NCBI GenBank assembly: GCA_949775045.1 | Contig: OX459104.1 | Coordinates: forward strand, 62,001-126,000 | DNA: 64,000 nt | Direction of reading: 5' to 3' | DNA from: Metridium senile | Taxonomy: Eukaryota; Cnidaria; Anthozoa; Actiniaria; Metridiidae | Shown: piece after piece, positions 34,921-48,454 of the stretch | Layout of the letters: every line of letters starts with the position of its first letter | Numbering within the stretch: position 1 is the first letter of the stretch | Program-made: the position numbers and the translations under genes | Notes under the pieces: generated by a model | What the model was told of the DNA's origin: nothing | Seen by the model: the letters and a program-made list of their open reading frames with translations, nothing else | Database searches by the model: none

Positions 34921-37900
34921 GTTACTGTGATTGTAAACGGACAAGTTTGGTAACCCATTAGTTACTGTGATTGTAAATGAATGATTTTTGTAACCCAGTA
35001 GTTACTGTGATTGTAAATTGATGATTTTTTGTAAAACAGTAGTTACTGTGATTGTAAACGTATGATTTTTGTAATCCAGTAGTTACTGTGATTGTAAATT
35101 GATGATTTTGTGTAACCCAGTAGTTACTGTTATTGTAAACGGATGATTTTTGTAACCCAGTAGTTACTGTGATTGTATACGGACGAGTTTTGTAACCCAG
35201 TAGGTACTGTGATTGTAAATGAATAATTTTTGTAACCCAGTAGTTACTGTGATTGTAAACGGATGATTTTTGTAACCCAGTTGTTACTGTGATTGTAAAT
35301 TGATGATTTTTTATAACCCAGTAGTTACTATGATTGTAAATTGATGATTTTTTGTAAACCAGTAGTTACTGTGATTGTAAATTGATGATTTTTTGTAACC
35401 CAGTAGTTACTGTGATTGTAAACGGATGATTTTTGTAACTCAGTAGTTACTGTGATTGTATACGGAAGAGTTTTGTAACCCAGTAGGTACTGTGATTGTA
35501 AATGAATGATTTTTGTAACCCAGTAGTTACTGTGATTGTATACGGATGATTTTTGTAACCCAGTAGGTACTGTGATTGTAAATTGATGATTTTTTGTAAC
35601 CCAGTAGTTACTGTGATTGTAAATTGATGTTGTTTTGTAAACCAGTAGTTACTGTGATTGTAAACGGACGAGTTTGGTAACCCAGTAGTTACTGTGATTG
35701 TAAATGAATGATTTTTGTAACCCAGTAGTTACTGTGATTGTAAATTGATGATTTTTTGTAAAACAGTAGTTACTGTGATTGTAAACGTATGATTTTTGTA
35801 ACCCAGTAGTTACTGTGATTGTAAATTGATGATTTTTTGTAACCCAGTAGTTACTGTGATTGTAAATTGATGATTTTTTGTAACCCAGTAGTTACTGTGA
35901 TTGTAAATTGATGATTTTTTGTAACCCAGTAGTTACTGTGATTGTAAACGGATGATTTTTGTAACTCAGTAGTTACTGTGATTGTATACGGACGAGTTTT
36001 GTAACCCAGTAGGTACTGTGATTGTAAATGAATGATTTTTGTAACGCAGTAGTTACTGTGATTGTAAATTGATGATTTTTTGTAAAACAGTAGTTACTGT
36101 TATTGTAAACGGATGATTTTTGTAACCCAGTAGTTACTGTGATTGTATACGGACGAGTTTTGTAACCCAGTAGGTACTGTGATTGTAAATCAATAATTTT
36201 TGTAACCCAGTAGTTACTGTGATTGTAAACGGATGATTTTTGTAACCCAGTTGTTACTGTGATTGTAAATTGATGATTTTTTATAACCCAGTAGTTACTG
36301 TGATTGTAAATTGATGATTTTTTGTAACCCAGTAGTTACTGTGATTGTAAATTGATGATTTTTTGTAACCCAGTAGTTACTGTGATTGTAAACGGATGAT
36401 TTTTGTAACTCAGTAGTTACTGTGATTGTATACGGACGAGTTTTGTAACCCAGTAGGTACTGTGATTGTAAATGAATGATTTTTGTAACGCAGTAGTTAC
36501 TGTGATTGTAAATTGATGATTTTTTGTAAAACAGTAGTTACTGTTATTGTAAACGGATGATTTTTGTAACCCAGTAGTTACTGTGATTGTATACGGACGA
36601 GTTTTGTAACCCAGTAGGTACTGTGATTGTAAATGAATAATTTTTGTAACCCAGTAGTTACTGTGATTGTAAACGGATGATTTTTGTAACCCAGTTGTTA
36701 CTGTGATTGTAAATTGATGATTTTTTATAACCCAGTAGTTACTGTGATTGTAAATTGATGATTTTTTGTAACCCAGTAGTTACTGTGATTGTAAATTGAT
36801 GATTTTTTGTAACCCAGTAGTTACTGTGATTGTAAACGGATGATTTTTGTAACTCAGTAGTTACTGTGATTGTATACGGACGAGTTTTGTAACCCAGTAG
36901 GTACTGTGATTGTAAATGAATGATTTTTGTAACCCAGTAGTTACTGTGATTGTAAATTGATGATTTTTTGTAAAACAGTAGTTACTGTGATTGTAAACGG
37001 ATGATTTTTGTAACCCAGTTGTTACTGTGATTGTAAATTGATGATTTTTTGTAACCCAGTAGTTACTGTGATTGTAAACGGATGATTTTTGTAACTCAGT
37101 AGTTACTGTGATTGTATACGGACGAGTTTTGTAACCCAGTAGGTACTGTGATTGTAAATGAATGATTTTTGTAACCCAGTAGTTACTGTGATTGTAAATT
37201 GATGATTTTTTGTAAAACAGTAGTTACTGTGATTGTAAACGGATGATTTTTGTAACCCACTAGTTACTGTGATTGTATACGGACGAGTTTTGTAACCCAG
37301 TAGGTACTGTGATTGTAAATCAATAATTTTTGTAACCCAGTAGTTACTGTGATTGTAAACGGATGATTTTTGTAACCCAGTTGTTACTGTGATTGTAAAT
37401 TGATGATTTTTTATAACCCAGTAGTTACTGTGATTGTAAATTGATGATTTTTTGTAACCCAGTAGTTACTGTGATTGTAAATTGATGATTTTTTGTAACC
37501 CAGTAGTTACTGTGATTGTAAACGGATGATTTTTGTAACTCAGTAGTTACTGTGATTGTATACGGACGAGTTTTGTAACCCAGTAGGTACTGTGATTGTA
37601 AATGAATGATTTTTGTAACCCAGTAGTTACTGTGATTGTAAATTGATGATTTTTTGTAAAACAGTAGTTACTGTGATTGTAAACGGATGATTTTTGTAAC
37701 CCAGTTGTTACTGTGATTGTAAATTGATGATTTTTTGTAACCCAGTAGTTACTGTGATTGTAAACGGATGATTTTTGTAACTCAGTAGTTACTGTGATTG
37801 TATACGGACGAGTTTTGTAACCCAGTAGGTACTGTGATTGTAAATGAATGATTTTTGTAACCCAGTAGTTACTGTGATTGTAAATTGATGATTTTTTGTA

Positions 37901-40900
37901 AAACAGTAGTTACTGTGATTGTAAACGGATGATTTTTGTAACCCACTAGTTACTGTGATTGTATACGGATGATTTTTGTAACCCAGTAGGTACTGTGATT
38001 GTAAATTGATGATTTTTTGTAACCCAGTAGGTACTGTGATTGTAAATTGATGATTTTTTGTAACCCAGTAGTTACTGTGATTGTAAATTGATGTTGTTTT
38101 GTAACCCAGTAGTTACTGTGATTGTAAATTGATGATTTTTTGTAACCCAGTAGTTACTGTGATTGTAAACGGATGATTTTTGTAACTCAGTAGTTACTGT
38201 GATTGTATACGGACGAGTTTTGTAACCCAGTAGGTACTGTGATTGTAAATGAATAATTTTTGTAACGCAGTAGTTACTGTGATTGTAAATTGATGATTTT
38301 TTGTAAAACAGTAGTTACTGTTATTGTAAACGGATGATTTTTGTAACCCAGTAGTTACTGTGATTGTATACGGACGAGTTTTGTAACCCAGTAGGTACTG
38401 TGATTGTAAATCAATAATTTTTGTAACCCAGTAGTTACTGTGATTGTAAACGGATGATTTTTGTAACCCAGTTGTTACTGTGATTGTAAATTGATGATTT
38501 TTTATAACCCAGTAGTTACTGTGATTGTAAATTGATGATTTTTTGTAACCCAGTAGTTACTGTGATTGTAAATTGATGATTTTTTGTAACCCAGTAGTTA
38601 CTGTGATTGTAAACGGATGATTTTTGTAACTCAGTAGTTACTGTGATTGTATACGGACGAGTTTTGTAACCCAGTAGGTACTGTGATTGTAAATGAATGA
38701 TTTTTGTAACCCAGTAGTTACTGTGATTGTAAATTGATGATTTTTTGTAAAACAGTAGTTACTGTGATTGTAAACGGATGATTTTTGTAACCCAGTTGTT
38801 ACTGTGATTGTAAATTGATGATTTTTTGTAACCCAGTAGTTACTGTGATTGTAAACGGATGATTTTTGTAACTCAGTAGTTACTGTGATTGTATACGGAC
38901 GAGTTTTGTAACCCAGTAGGTACTGTGATTGTAAATCAATAATTTTTGTAACCCAGTAGTTACTGTGATTGTAAACGGATGATTTTTGTAACCCAGTTGT
39001 TACTGTGATTGTAAACGGATGATTTTTTATAACCCAGTAGTTACTGTGATTGTAAATTGATGATTTTTTGTAACCCAGTAGTTACTGTGATTGTAAATTG
39101 ATGATTTTTTGTAACCCAGTAGTTACTGTGATTGTAAACGGATGATTTTTGTAACTCAGTAGTTACTGTGATTGTATACGGACGAGTTTTGTAACCCAGT
39201 AGGTACTGTGATTGTAAATGAATGATTTTTGTAACCCAGTAGTTACTGTGATTGTAAATTGATGATTTTTTGTAAAACAGTAGTTACTGTGATTGTAAAC
39301 GGATGATTTTTGTAACCCAGTTGTTACTGTGATTGTAAATTGATGATTTTTTGTAACCCAGTAGTTACTGTGATTGTAAACGGATGATTTTTGTAACTCA
39401 GTAGTTACTGTGATTGTATACGGACGAGTTTTGTAACCCAGTAGGTACTGTGATTGTAAATGAATGATTTTTGTAACCCAGTAGTTACTGTGATTGTAAA
39501 TTGATGATTTTTTGTAAAACAGTAGTTACTGTGATTGTAAACGGATGATTTTTGTAACCCACTAGTTACTGTGATTGTAAATTGATGATTTTTTGTAACC
39601 CAGTAGTTACTGTGATTGTAAATTGATGATTTTTTGTAACCCAGTAGTTACTGTGATTGTAAATTGATGATTTTTTGTAACCCAGTAGTTACTGTGATTG
39701 TAAACGGATGATTTTTGTAACTCAGTAGTTACTGTGATTGTATACGGACGAGTTTTGTAACCCAGTAGGTACTGTGATTGTAAATGAATGATTTTTGTAA
39801 CGCAGTAGTTACTGTGATTGTAAATTGATGATTTTTTGTAAAACAGTAGTTACTGTTATTGTAAACGGATGATTTTTGTAACCCAGTAGTTACTGTGATT
39901 GTATACGGACGAGTTTTGTAACCCAGTAGGTACTGTGATTGTAAATCAATAATTTTTGTAACCCAGTAGTTACTGTGATTGTAAACGGATGATTTTTGTA
40001 ACCCAGTTGTTACTGTGATTGTAAATTGATGATTTTTTATAACCCAGTAGTTACTGTGATTGTAAATTGATGATTTTTTGTAACCCAGTAGTTACTGTGA
40101 TTGTAAATTGATGATTTTTTGTAACCCAGTAGTTACTGTGATTGTAAACGGATGATTTTTGTAACTCAGTAGTTACTGTGATTGTATACGGACGAGTTTT
40201 GTAACCCAGTAGGTACTGTGATTGTAAATGAATGATTTTTGTAACCCAGTAGTTACTGTGATTGTAAATTGATGATTTTTTGTAAAACAGTAGTTACTGT
40301 GATTGTAAACGGATGATTTTTGTAACCCAGTTGTTACTGTGATTGTAAATTGATGATTTTTTGTAACCCAGTAGTTACTGTGATTGTAAACGGATGATTT
40401 TTGTAACTCAGTAGTTACTGTGATTGTATACGGACGAGTTTTGTAACCCAGTAGGTACTGTGATTGTAAACGGACGAGTTTGGTAACCCAGTAGTTACTG
40501 TGATTGTAAATTGATGATTTTTTGTAAAACAGTAGTTACTGTGATTGTAAACGGATGATTTTTTGTAAAACAGTAGTTACTGTGATTGTATACGGATGAT
40601 TTTTGTAACCCAGTAGGTACTGTGATTGTAAATTGATGATTTTTTGTAACCCAGTAGTTACTGTGATTGTAAATTGATGATTTTTTGTAACCCAGTAGTT
40701 ACTGTGATTGTAAATTGATGATTTTTGTAACCCAGTTGTTACTGTGATTGTAAATTGATGATTTTTTTGTAACCCAGTAGTTACTGTGATTGTAAACGGA
40801 TGATTTTTTGTAAAACAGTAGTTACTGTGATTGTAAACGTATGATTTTTGTAACCCAGTAGTTACTGTGATTGTAAATTGATGATTTTTTTTAACCCAGT

Positions 40901-43900
40901 AGTTACTGTGATTGTAAACGGATGATTTTTGTAACTCAGTAGTTACTGTGATTGTATACGGACGAGTTTTGTAACCCAGTAGGTACTGTGATTGTAAATG
41001 AATGATTTTTGTAACCCAGTGGTTACTGTGATTGTAAATTGATGATTTTTTGTAAAACAGTAGTTACTGTGATTGTAAACGGATGATTTTTGTAACCCAC
41101 TAGTTACTGTGATTGTATACGGATGATTTTTGTAACCCAGTAGGTACTGTGATTGTAAATGGATGATTTTATGTAACCCAGTAGGTACTGTGATTGTAAA
41201 TTGATGATTTTTTGTAACCCAGTAGTTACTGTGATTGTAAATTGATGTTGTTTTGTAAACCAGTAGTTACTGTGATTGTAAACGGACGAGTTTGGTAACC
41301 CAGTAGGTACTGTGATTGTAAATGAATGATTTTTGTAACCCAGTAGTTACTGTGATTGTAAACGGATGATTTTTGTAACCCAGTTGTTACTGTGATTGTA
41401 AATTGATGATTTTTTATAACCCAGTAGTTACTGTGATTGTAAATTGATGATTTTTTGTAAACCAGTAGTTACTGTCATTGTAAATTGATGATTTTTTGTA
41501 ACCCAGTAGTTACTGTGATTGTAAACGGATGCTTTTTGTAACTCAGTAGTTACTGTGATTGTATACGGACGAGTTTTGTAACCCAGTAGGTACTGTGATT
41601 GTAAATGAATGAATTTTGTAACCCAGTAGTTACTGTGATTGTAAACGGATGATTTTTGTAACCCAGTTGTTACTATGATTGTAAATTGATGATTGTTTGT
41701 AACCCAGTAGTTACTGTGATTGTAAACGGATGATTTTTGTAACCCAGTTGTTACTATGATTGTAAATTGATGATTTTTTGTAACCCAGTAGTTACTGTGA
41801 TTGTAAATGAATGATTTTTGTAACCCAGTAGTTACTGTGATTGTAAATTGATGATTTTTTGTAAAACAGTAGTTACTGTGATTGTAAACGTATGATTTTT
41901 GTAACCCAGTAGTTACTGTGATTGTAAACGTATGATTTTTTGTAACCCAGTAGTTACTGTGATTGTAAACGGATGATTTTTGTAACCCAGTAGTTACTGT
42001 GATTGTAAACGGATGATTTTTGTAACCCAGTAGTTACTGTGATTGTAAACGTATGATTTTTTGTAACCCAGTAGTTACTGTGATTCTAAACGGATGATTT
42101 TTGTAACCCAGTAGTTACTGTGATTGTAAACGGATGATTTTTGTAACCCAGTAGTTACTGTGATTGTAAATTGATGATTTTTGTAACCCAGTTGTTACTG
42201 TGATTGTAAATTGATGATTTTTTTGTAACCCAGTAGTTACTGTGATTGTAAACGGATGATTTTTTGTAACCCAGTAGTTACTGTGATTGTAAACGGATGA
42301 TTTTTGTAACTCAGTAGTTACTGTGATTGTATACGGACGAGTTTTGTAACCCAGTAGGTACTGTGATTGTAAATGAATGATTTTTGTAACCCAGTAGTTA
42401 CTGTGATTGTAAATTGATGATTTTTTGTAAAACAGTAGTTACTGTGATTGTAAACGGATGATTTTTGTAACCCAGTTGTTACTGTGATTGTAAATTGATG
42501 ATTTTTTGTAACCCAGTAGTTACTGTGATTGTAAACGGATGATTTTTGTAACTCAGTAGTTACTGTGATTGTATACGGACGAGTTTTGTAACCCAGTAGG
42601 TACTGTGATTGTAAATGAATGATTTTTGTAACCCAGTGGTTACTGTGATTGTAAATTGATGATTTTTTGTAAAACAGTAGTTACTGTGATTGTAAACGGA
42701 TGATTTTTGTAACCCACTAGTTACTGTGATTGTATACGGATGATTTTTGTAACCCAGTAGGTACTGTGATTGTAAATTGATGATTTTTTGTAACCCAGTA
42801 GGTACTGTGATTGTAAATTGATGATTTTTTGTAACCCAGTAGTTACTGTGATTGTAAATTGATGTTGTTTTGTAAACCAGTAGTTACTGTGATTGTAAAC
42901 GGACGAGTTTGGTAACCCAGTAGTTACTGTGATTGTAAACGGATGATTTTTGTAACCCAGTAGTTACTGTGATTGTATACGGACGAGTTTTGTAACCCAG
43001 TAGGTACTGTGATTGTAAATTGATGATTTTTTGTAACCCAGTAGTTACTGTGATTGTAAATGAATGATTTTTGTAACCCAGTAGTTACTGTGATTGTATA
43101 CGGACGAGTTTGGTAACCCAGTAGTTACTGTGATTGTAAATGAATGATTTTTGTAACCCAGTAGTTACTGTGATTGTAAATTGATGATTTTTTGTAAAAC
43201 AGTAGTTACTGTGATTGTAAACGTATGATTTTTGTAACCCAGTAGTTACTGTGATTGTAAACGTATGATTTTTTGTAACCCAGTAGTTACTGTGATTGTA
43301 AACGGATGATTTTTGTAACCCAGTAGTTACTGTGATTGTAAACGGATGATTTTTGTAACCCAGTAGTTACTGTGATTGTAAATTGATGATTTTTGTAACC
43401 CAGTTGTTACTGTGATTGTAAATTGATGATTTTTTTGTAACCCAGTAGTTACTGTGATTGTAAACGGATGATTTTTTGTAACCCAGTAGTTACTGTGATT
43501 GTAAACGTATGATTTTTGTAACCCAGTAGTTACTGTGATTGTAAATTGATGATTTTTTTTAACCCAGTAGTTACTGTGATTGTAAACGGATGATTTTTGT
43601 AACTCAGTAGTTACTGTGATTGTATACGGAAGAGTTTTGTAACCCAGTAGGTACTGTGATTGTAAATGAATGATTTTTGTAACCCAGTAGTTACTGTGAT
43701 TGTATACGGATGATTTTTGTAACCCAGTAGGTACTGTGATTGTAAATTGATGATTTTTTGTAACCCAGTAGTTACTGTGATTGTAAATTGATGTTGTTTT
43801 GTAAACCAGTAGTTACTGTGATTGTAAACGGACGAGTTTGGTAACCCAGTAGTTACTGTGATTGTAAATGAATGATTTTTGTAACCCAGTAGTTACTGTG

Positions 43901-46200
43901 ATTGTAAATTGATGATTTTTTGTAAAACAGTAGTTACTGTGATTGTAAACGTATGATTTTTGTAACCCAGTAGTTACTGTGATTGTAAATTGATGATTTT
44001 TTGTAACCCAGTAGTTACTGTGATTGTAAATTGATGATTTTTTGTAACCCAGTAGTTACTGTGATTGTAAACGGATTATTTTTGTAACTCAGTAGTTACT
44101 GTGATTGTATACGGACGAGTTTTGTAACCCAGTAGGTACTGTGATTGTAAATGAATGATTTTTGTAACCCAGTAGTTACTGTGATTGTAAATTGATGATT
44201 TTTTGTAAAACAGTAGTTACTGTGATTGTAAACGGATGATTTTTGTAACCCAGTTGTTACTGTGATTGTAAATGAATGATTTTTGTAACCCAGTAGTTAC
44301 TGTGATTGTAAATTGATGATTTTTTGTAAAACAGTAGTTACTGTGATTGTAAACGTATGATTTTTGTAATCCAGTAGTTACTGTGATTGTAAATTGATGA
44401 TTTTGTGTAACCCAGTAGTTACTGTGATTGTAAACGGATGATTTTTGTAACCCAGTAGTTACTGTGATTGTATACGGACGAGTTTTGTAACCCAGTAGGT
44501 ACTGTGATTGTAAATTGATGATTTTTTGTAACCCAGTAGTTACTGTGATTGTAAATTGATGTTTTTTTGTAAACCAGTAGTTACTGTGATTGTAAACGGA
44601 TGATTTTTGTAACCCAGTTGTTACTGTGATTGTAAATTGATGATTTTTTATAACCCAGTAGTTACTGTGATTGTAAATTGATGATTTTTTGTAACCCAGT
44701 AGTTACTGTGATTGTAAATTGATGATTTTTTGTAACCCAGTAGTTACTGTGATTGTAAACGGATGATTTTTGTAACTCAGTAGTTACTGTGATTGTATAC
44801 GGACGAGTTTTGTAACCCAGTAGGTACTGTGATTGTAAATGAATGATTTTTGTAACGCAGTAGTTACTGTGATTGTAAATTGATGATTTTTTGTAAAACA
44901 GTAGTTACTGTTATTGTAAACGGATGATTTTTGTAACCCAGCAGTTACTGTGATTGTATACGGACGAGTTTTGTAACCCAGTAGGTACTGTGATTGTAAA
45001 TCAATAATTTTTGTAACCCAGTAGTTACTGTGATTGTAAACGGATGATTTTTGTAACCCAGTTGTTACTGTGATTGTAAATTGATGATTTTTTGTAAAAC
45101 AGTAGTTACTGTGATTGTAAACGTATGATTTTTGTAACCCAGTAGTTACTGTGATTGTAAATTGATGATTTTTTGTAACCCAGTAGTTACTGTGATTGTA
45201 AACGGATGATTTTTGTAACCCAGTAGTTACTGTGATTGTAAACGGATGATTTTTTGTAACCCAGTAGTTACTGTGATTGTAAATTGATGATTTTTGTAAC
45301 CCAGTTGTTACTGTGATTGTAAATTGATGATTTTTTTGTAACCCAGTAGTTACTGTGATTGTAAATTGATGTTGTTTTGTAAACCAGTAGTTACTGTGAT
45401 TGTAAACGGACGAGTTTGGTAACCCAGTAGTTACTGTGATTGTAAATGAATGATTTTTGTAACCCAGTAGTTACTGTGATTGTAAATTGATGATTTTTTG
45501 TAAAACAGTAGTTACTGTGATTGTAAACGTATGATTTTTGTAACCCAGTAGTTACTGTGATTGTAAATTGATGATTTTTTGTAACCCAGTAGTTACTGTG
45601 ATTGTAAATTGATGATTTTTTGTAACCCAGTAGTTACTGTGATTGTAAACGGATTATTTTTGTAACTCAGTAGTTACTGTGATTGTATACGGACGAGTTT
45701 TGTAACCCAGTAGGTACTGTGATTGTAAATGAATGATTTTTGTAACCCAGTAGTTACTGTGATTGTAAATTGATGATTTTTGTAAAACAGTAGTTACTGT
45801 GATTGTAAACGGATGATTTTTGTAACCCAGTTGTTACTATGATTGTAAATTGATGATTTTTTGTAACCCAGTAGTTACTGTGATTGTAAATTGATGATTT
45901 TTTGCAAACCAGTAGTTACTGTGATTGTAAACGGACAAGTTTGGTAACCCATTAGTTACTGTGATTGTAAATGAATGATTTTTGTAACCCAGTAGTTACT
46001 GTGATTGTAAATTGATGATTTTTTGTAAAACAGTAGTTACTCTGATTGTAAACGTATGATTTTTGTAATCCAGTAGTTACTGTGATTGTAAATTGATGAT
46101 TTTGTGTAACCCAGTAGTTACTGTTATTGTAAACGGATGATTTTTGTAACCCAGTAGTTACTGTGATTGTATACGGACGAGTTTTGTAACCCAGTAGGTA
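34300..46200 (+). repeat. Dispersed satellite block copied 10994 bp away
   Basis: GGATTATTT (34657, 45651), TTTGCAAACC (G at 34910 and 45904) and the TTATTG core variant following TTTTGTGTAACCC (35130, 46124) all share an offset of exactly 10994 bp. A block of at least 1.4 kb is therefore present at both places in the same monomer order. It is interrupted by sequence with other local periods. The feature spans the pair; most of the DNA between is unrelated in order. Confidence 0.7.
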
Positions 46201-48454
46201 CTGTGATTGTAAACGGATAATTTTTGTAACCCAGTAGTTACTGTGATTGTAAACGGATGATTTTTTGTAACCCAGTTGTTACTGTGATTGTAAATTGATG
46301 ATTTTTTATAACCCAGTAGTTACTGTGATTGTAAATTGATGATTTTTTGTAACCCAGTAGTTACTGTGATTGTAAATTGATGATTTTTTGTAACCCAGTA
46401 GTTACTGTGATTGTAAACGGATGATTTTTGTAACTCAGTAGTTACTGTGATTGTATACGGACGAGTTTTGTAACCCAGTAGGTACTGTGATTGTAAATGA
46501 ATGATTTTTGTAACGCAGTAGTTACTGTGATTGTAAATTGATGATTTTTTGTAAAACAGTAGTTACTGTTATTGTAAACGGATGATTTTTGTAACCCAGC
46601 AGTTACTGTGATTGTATACGGACGAGTTTTGTAACCCAGTAGGTACTGTGATTGTAAATCAATAATTTTTGTAACCCAGTAGTTACTGTGATTGTAAACG
46701 GATGATTTTTGTAACCCAGTTGTTACTGTGATTGTAAATTGATGATTTTTTATAACCCAGTAGTTACTGTGATTGTAAATTGATGATTTTTTGTAACCCA
46801 GTAGTTACTGTGATTGTAAATTGATGATTTTTTGTAACCCAGTAGTTACTGTGATTGTAAACGGATGATTTTTGTAACTCAGTAGTTACTGTGATTGTAT
46901 ACGGACGAGTTTTGTAACCCAGTAGGTACTGTGATTGTAAATGAATGATTTTTGTAACCCAGTAGTTACTGTGATTGTAAATTGATGATTTTTTGTAAAA
47001 CAGTAGTTACTGTGATTGTAAACGGATGATTTTTGTAACCCAGTTGTTACTGTGATTGTAAATTGATGATTTTTTGTAACCCAGTAGTTACTGTGATTGT
47101 AAACGGATGATTTTTGTAACTCAGTAGTTACTGTGATTGTATACGGACGAGTTTTGTAACCCAGTAGGTACTGTGATTGTAAATGAATGATTTTTGTAAC
47201 CCAGTAGTTACTGTGATTGTAAATTGATGATTTTTTGTAAAACAGTAGTTACTGTGATTGTAAACGGATGATTTTTGTAACCCACTAGTTACTGTGATTG
47301 TATACGGATGATTTTTGTAACCCAGTAGATACTGTGATTGTAAATTGATGATTTTTTGTAACCCAGTAGGTACTGTGATTGTAAATTGATGATTTTTTGT
47401 AACCCAGTAGTTACTGTGATTGTAAATTGATGTTGTTTTGTAACCCAGTAGTTACTGTGATTGTAAATTGATGATTTTTTGTAACCCAGTAGTTACTGTG
47501 ATTGTAAACGGATGATTTTTGTAACTCAGTAGTTACTGTGATTGTATACGGACGAGTTTTGTAACCCAGTAGGTACTGTGATTGTAAATGAATGATTTTT
47601 GTAACGCAGTAGTTACTGTGATTGTAAATTGATGATTTTTTGTAAAACAGTAGTTACTGTTATTGTAAACGGATGATTTTTGTAACCCAGTAGTTACTGT
47701 GATTGTATACGGACGAGTTTTGTAACCCAGTAGGTACTGTGATTGTAAATCAATAATTTTTGTAACCCAGTAGTTACTGTGATTGTAAACGGATGATTTT
47801 TGTAACCCAGTTGTTACTGTGATTGTAAATTGATGATTTTTTATAACCCAGTAGTTACTGTGATTGTAAATTGATGATTTTTTGTAACCCAGTAGTTACT
47901 GTGATTGTAAATTGATGATTTTTTGTAACCCAGTAGTTACTGTGATTGTAAACGGATGATTTTTGTAACTCAGTAGTTACTGTGATTGTATACGGACGAG
48001 TTTTGTAACCCAGTAGGTACTGTGATTGTAAATGAATGATTTTTGTAACCCAGTTGTTACTGTGATTGTAAATTGATGATTTTTTGTAAAACAGTAGTTA
48101 CTGTGATTGTAAACGGATGATTTTTGTAACCCAGTTGTTACTGTGATTGTAAATTGATGATTTTTTGTAACCCAGTAGTTACTGTGATTGTAAACGGATG
48201 ATTTTTGTAACTCAGTAGTTACTGTGATTGTATACGGACGAGTTTTGTAACCCAGTAGGTACTGTGATTGTAAATGAATGATTTTTGTAACCCAGTAGTT
48301 ACTGTGATTGTAAATTGATGATTTTTTGTAAAACAGTAGTTACTGTGATTGTAAACGGATGATTTTTGTAACCCACTAGTTACTGTGATTGTATACGGAT
48401 GATTTTTGTAACCCAGTAGGTACTGTGATTGTAAATTGATGATTTTTTGTAACC

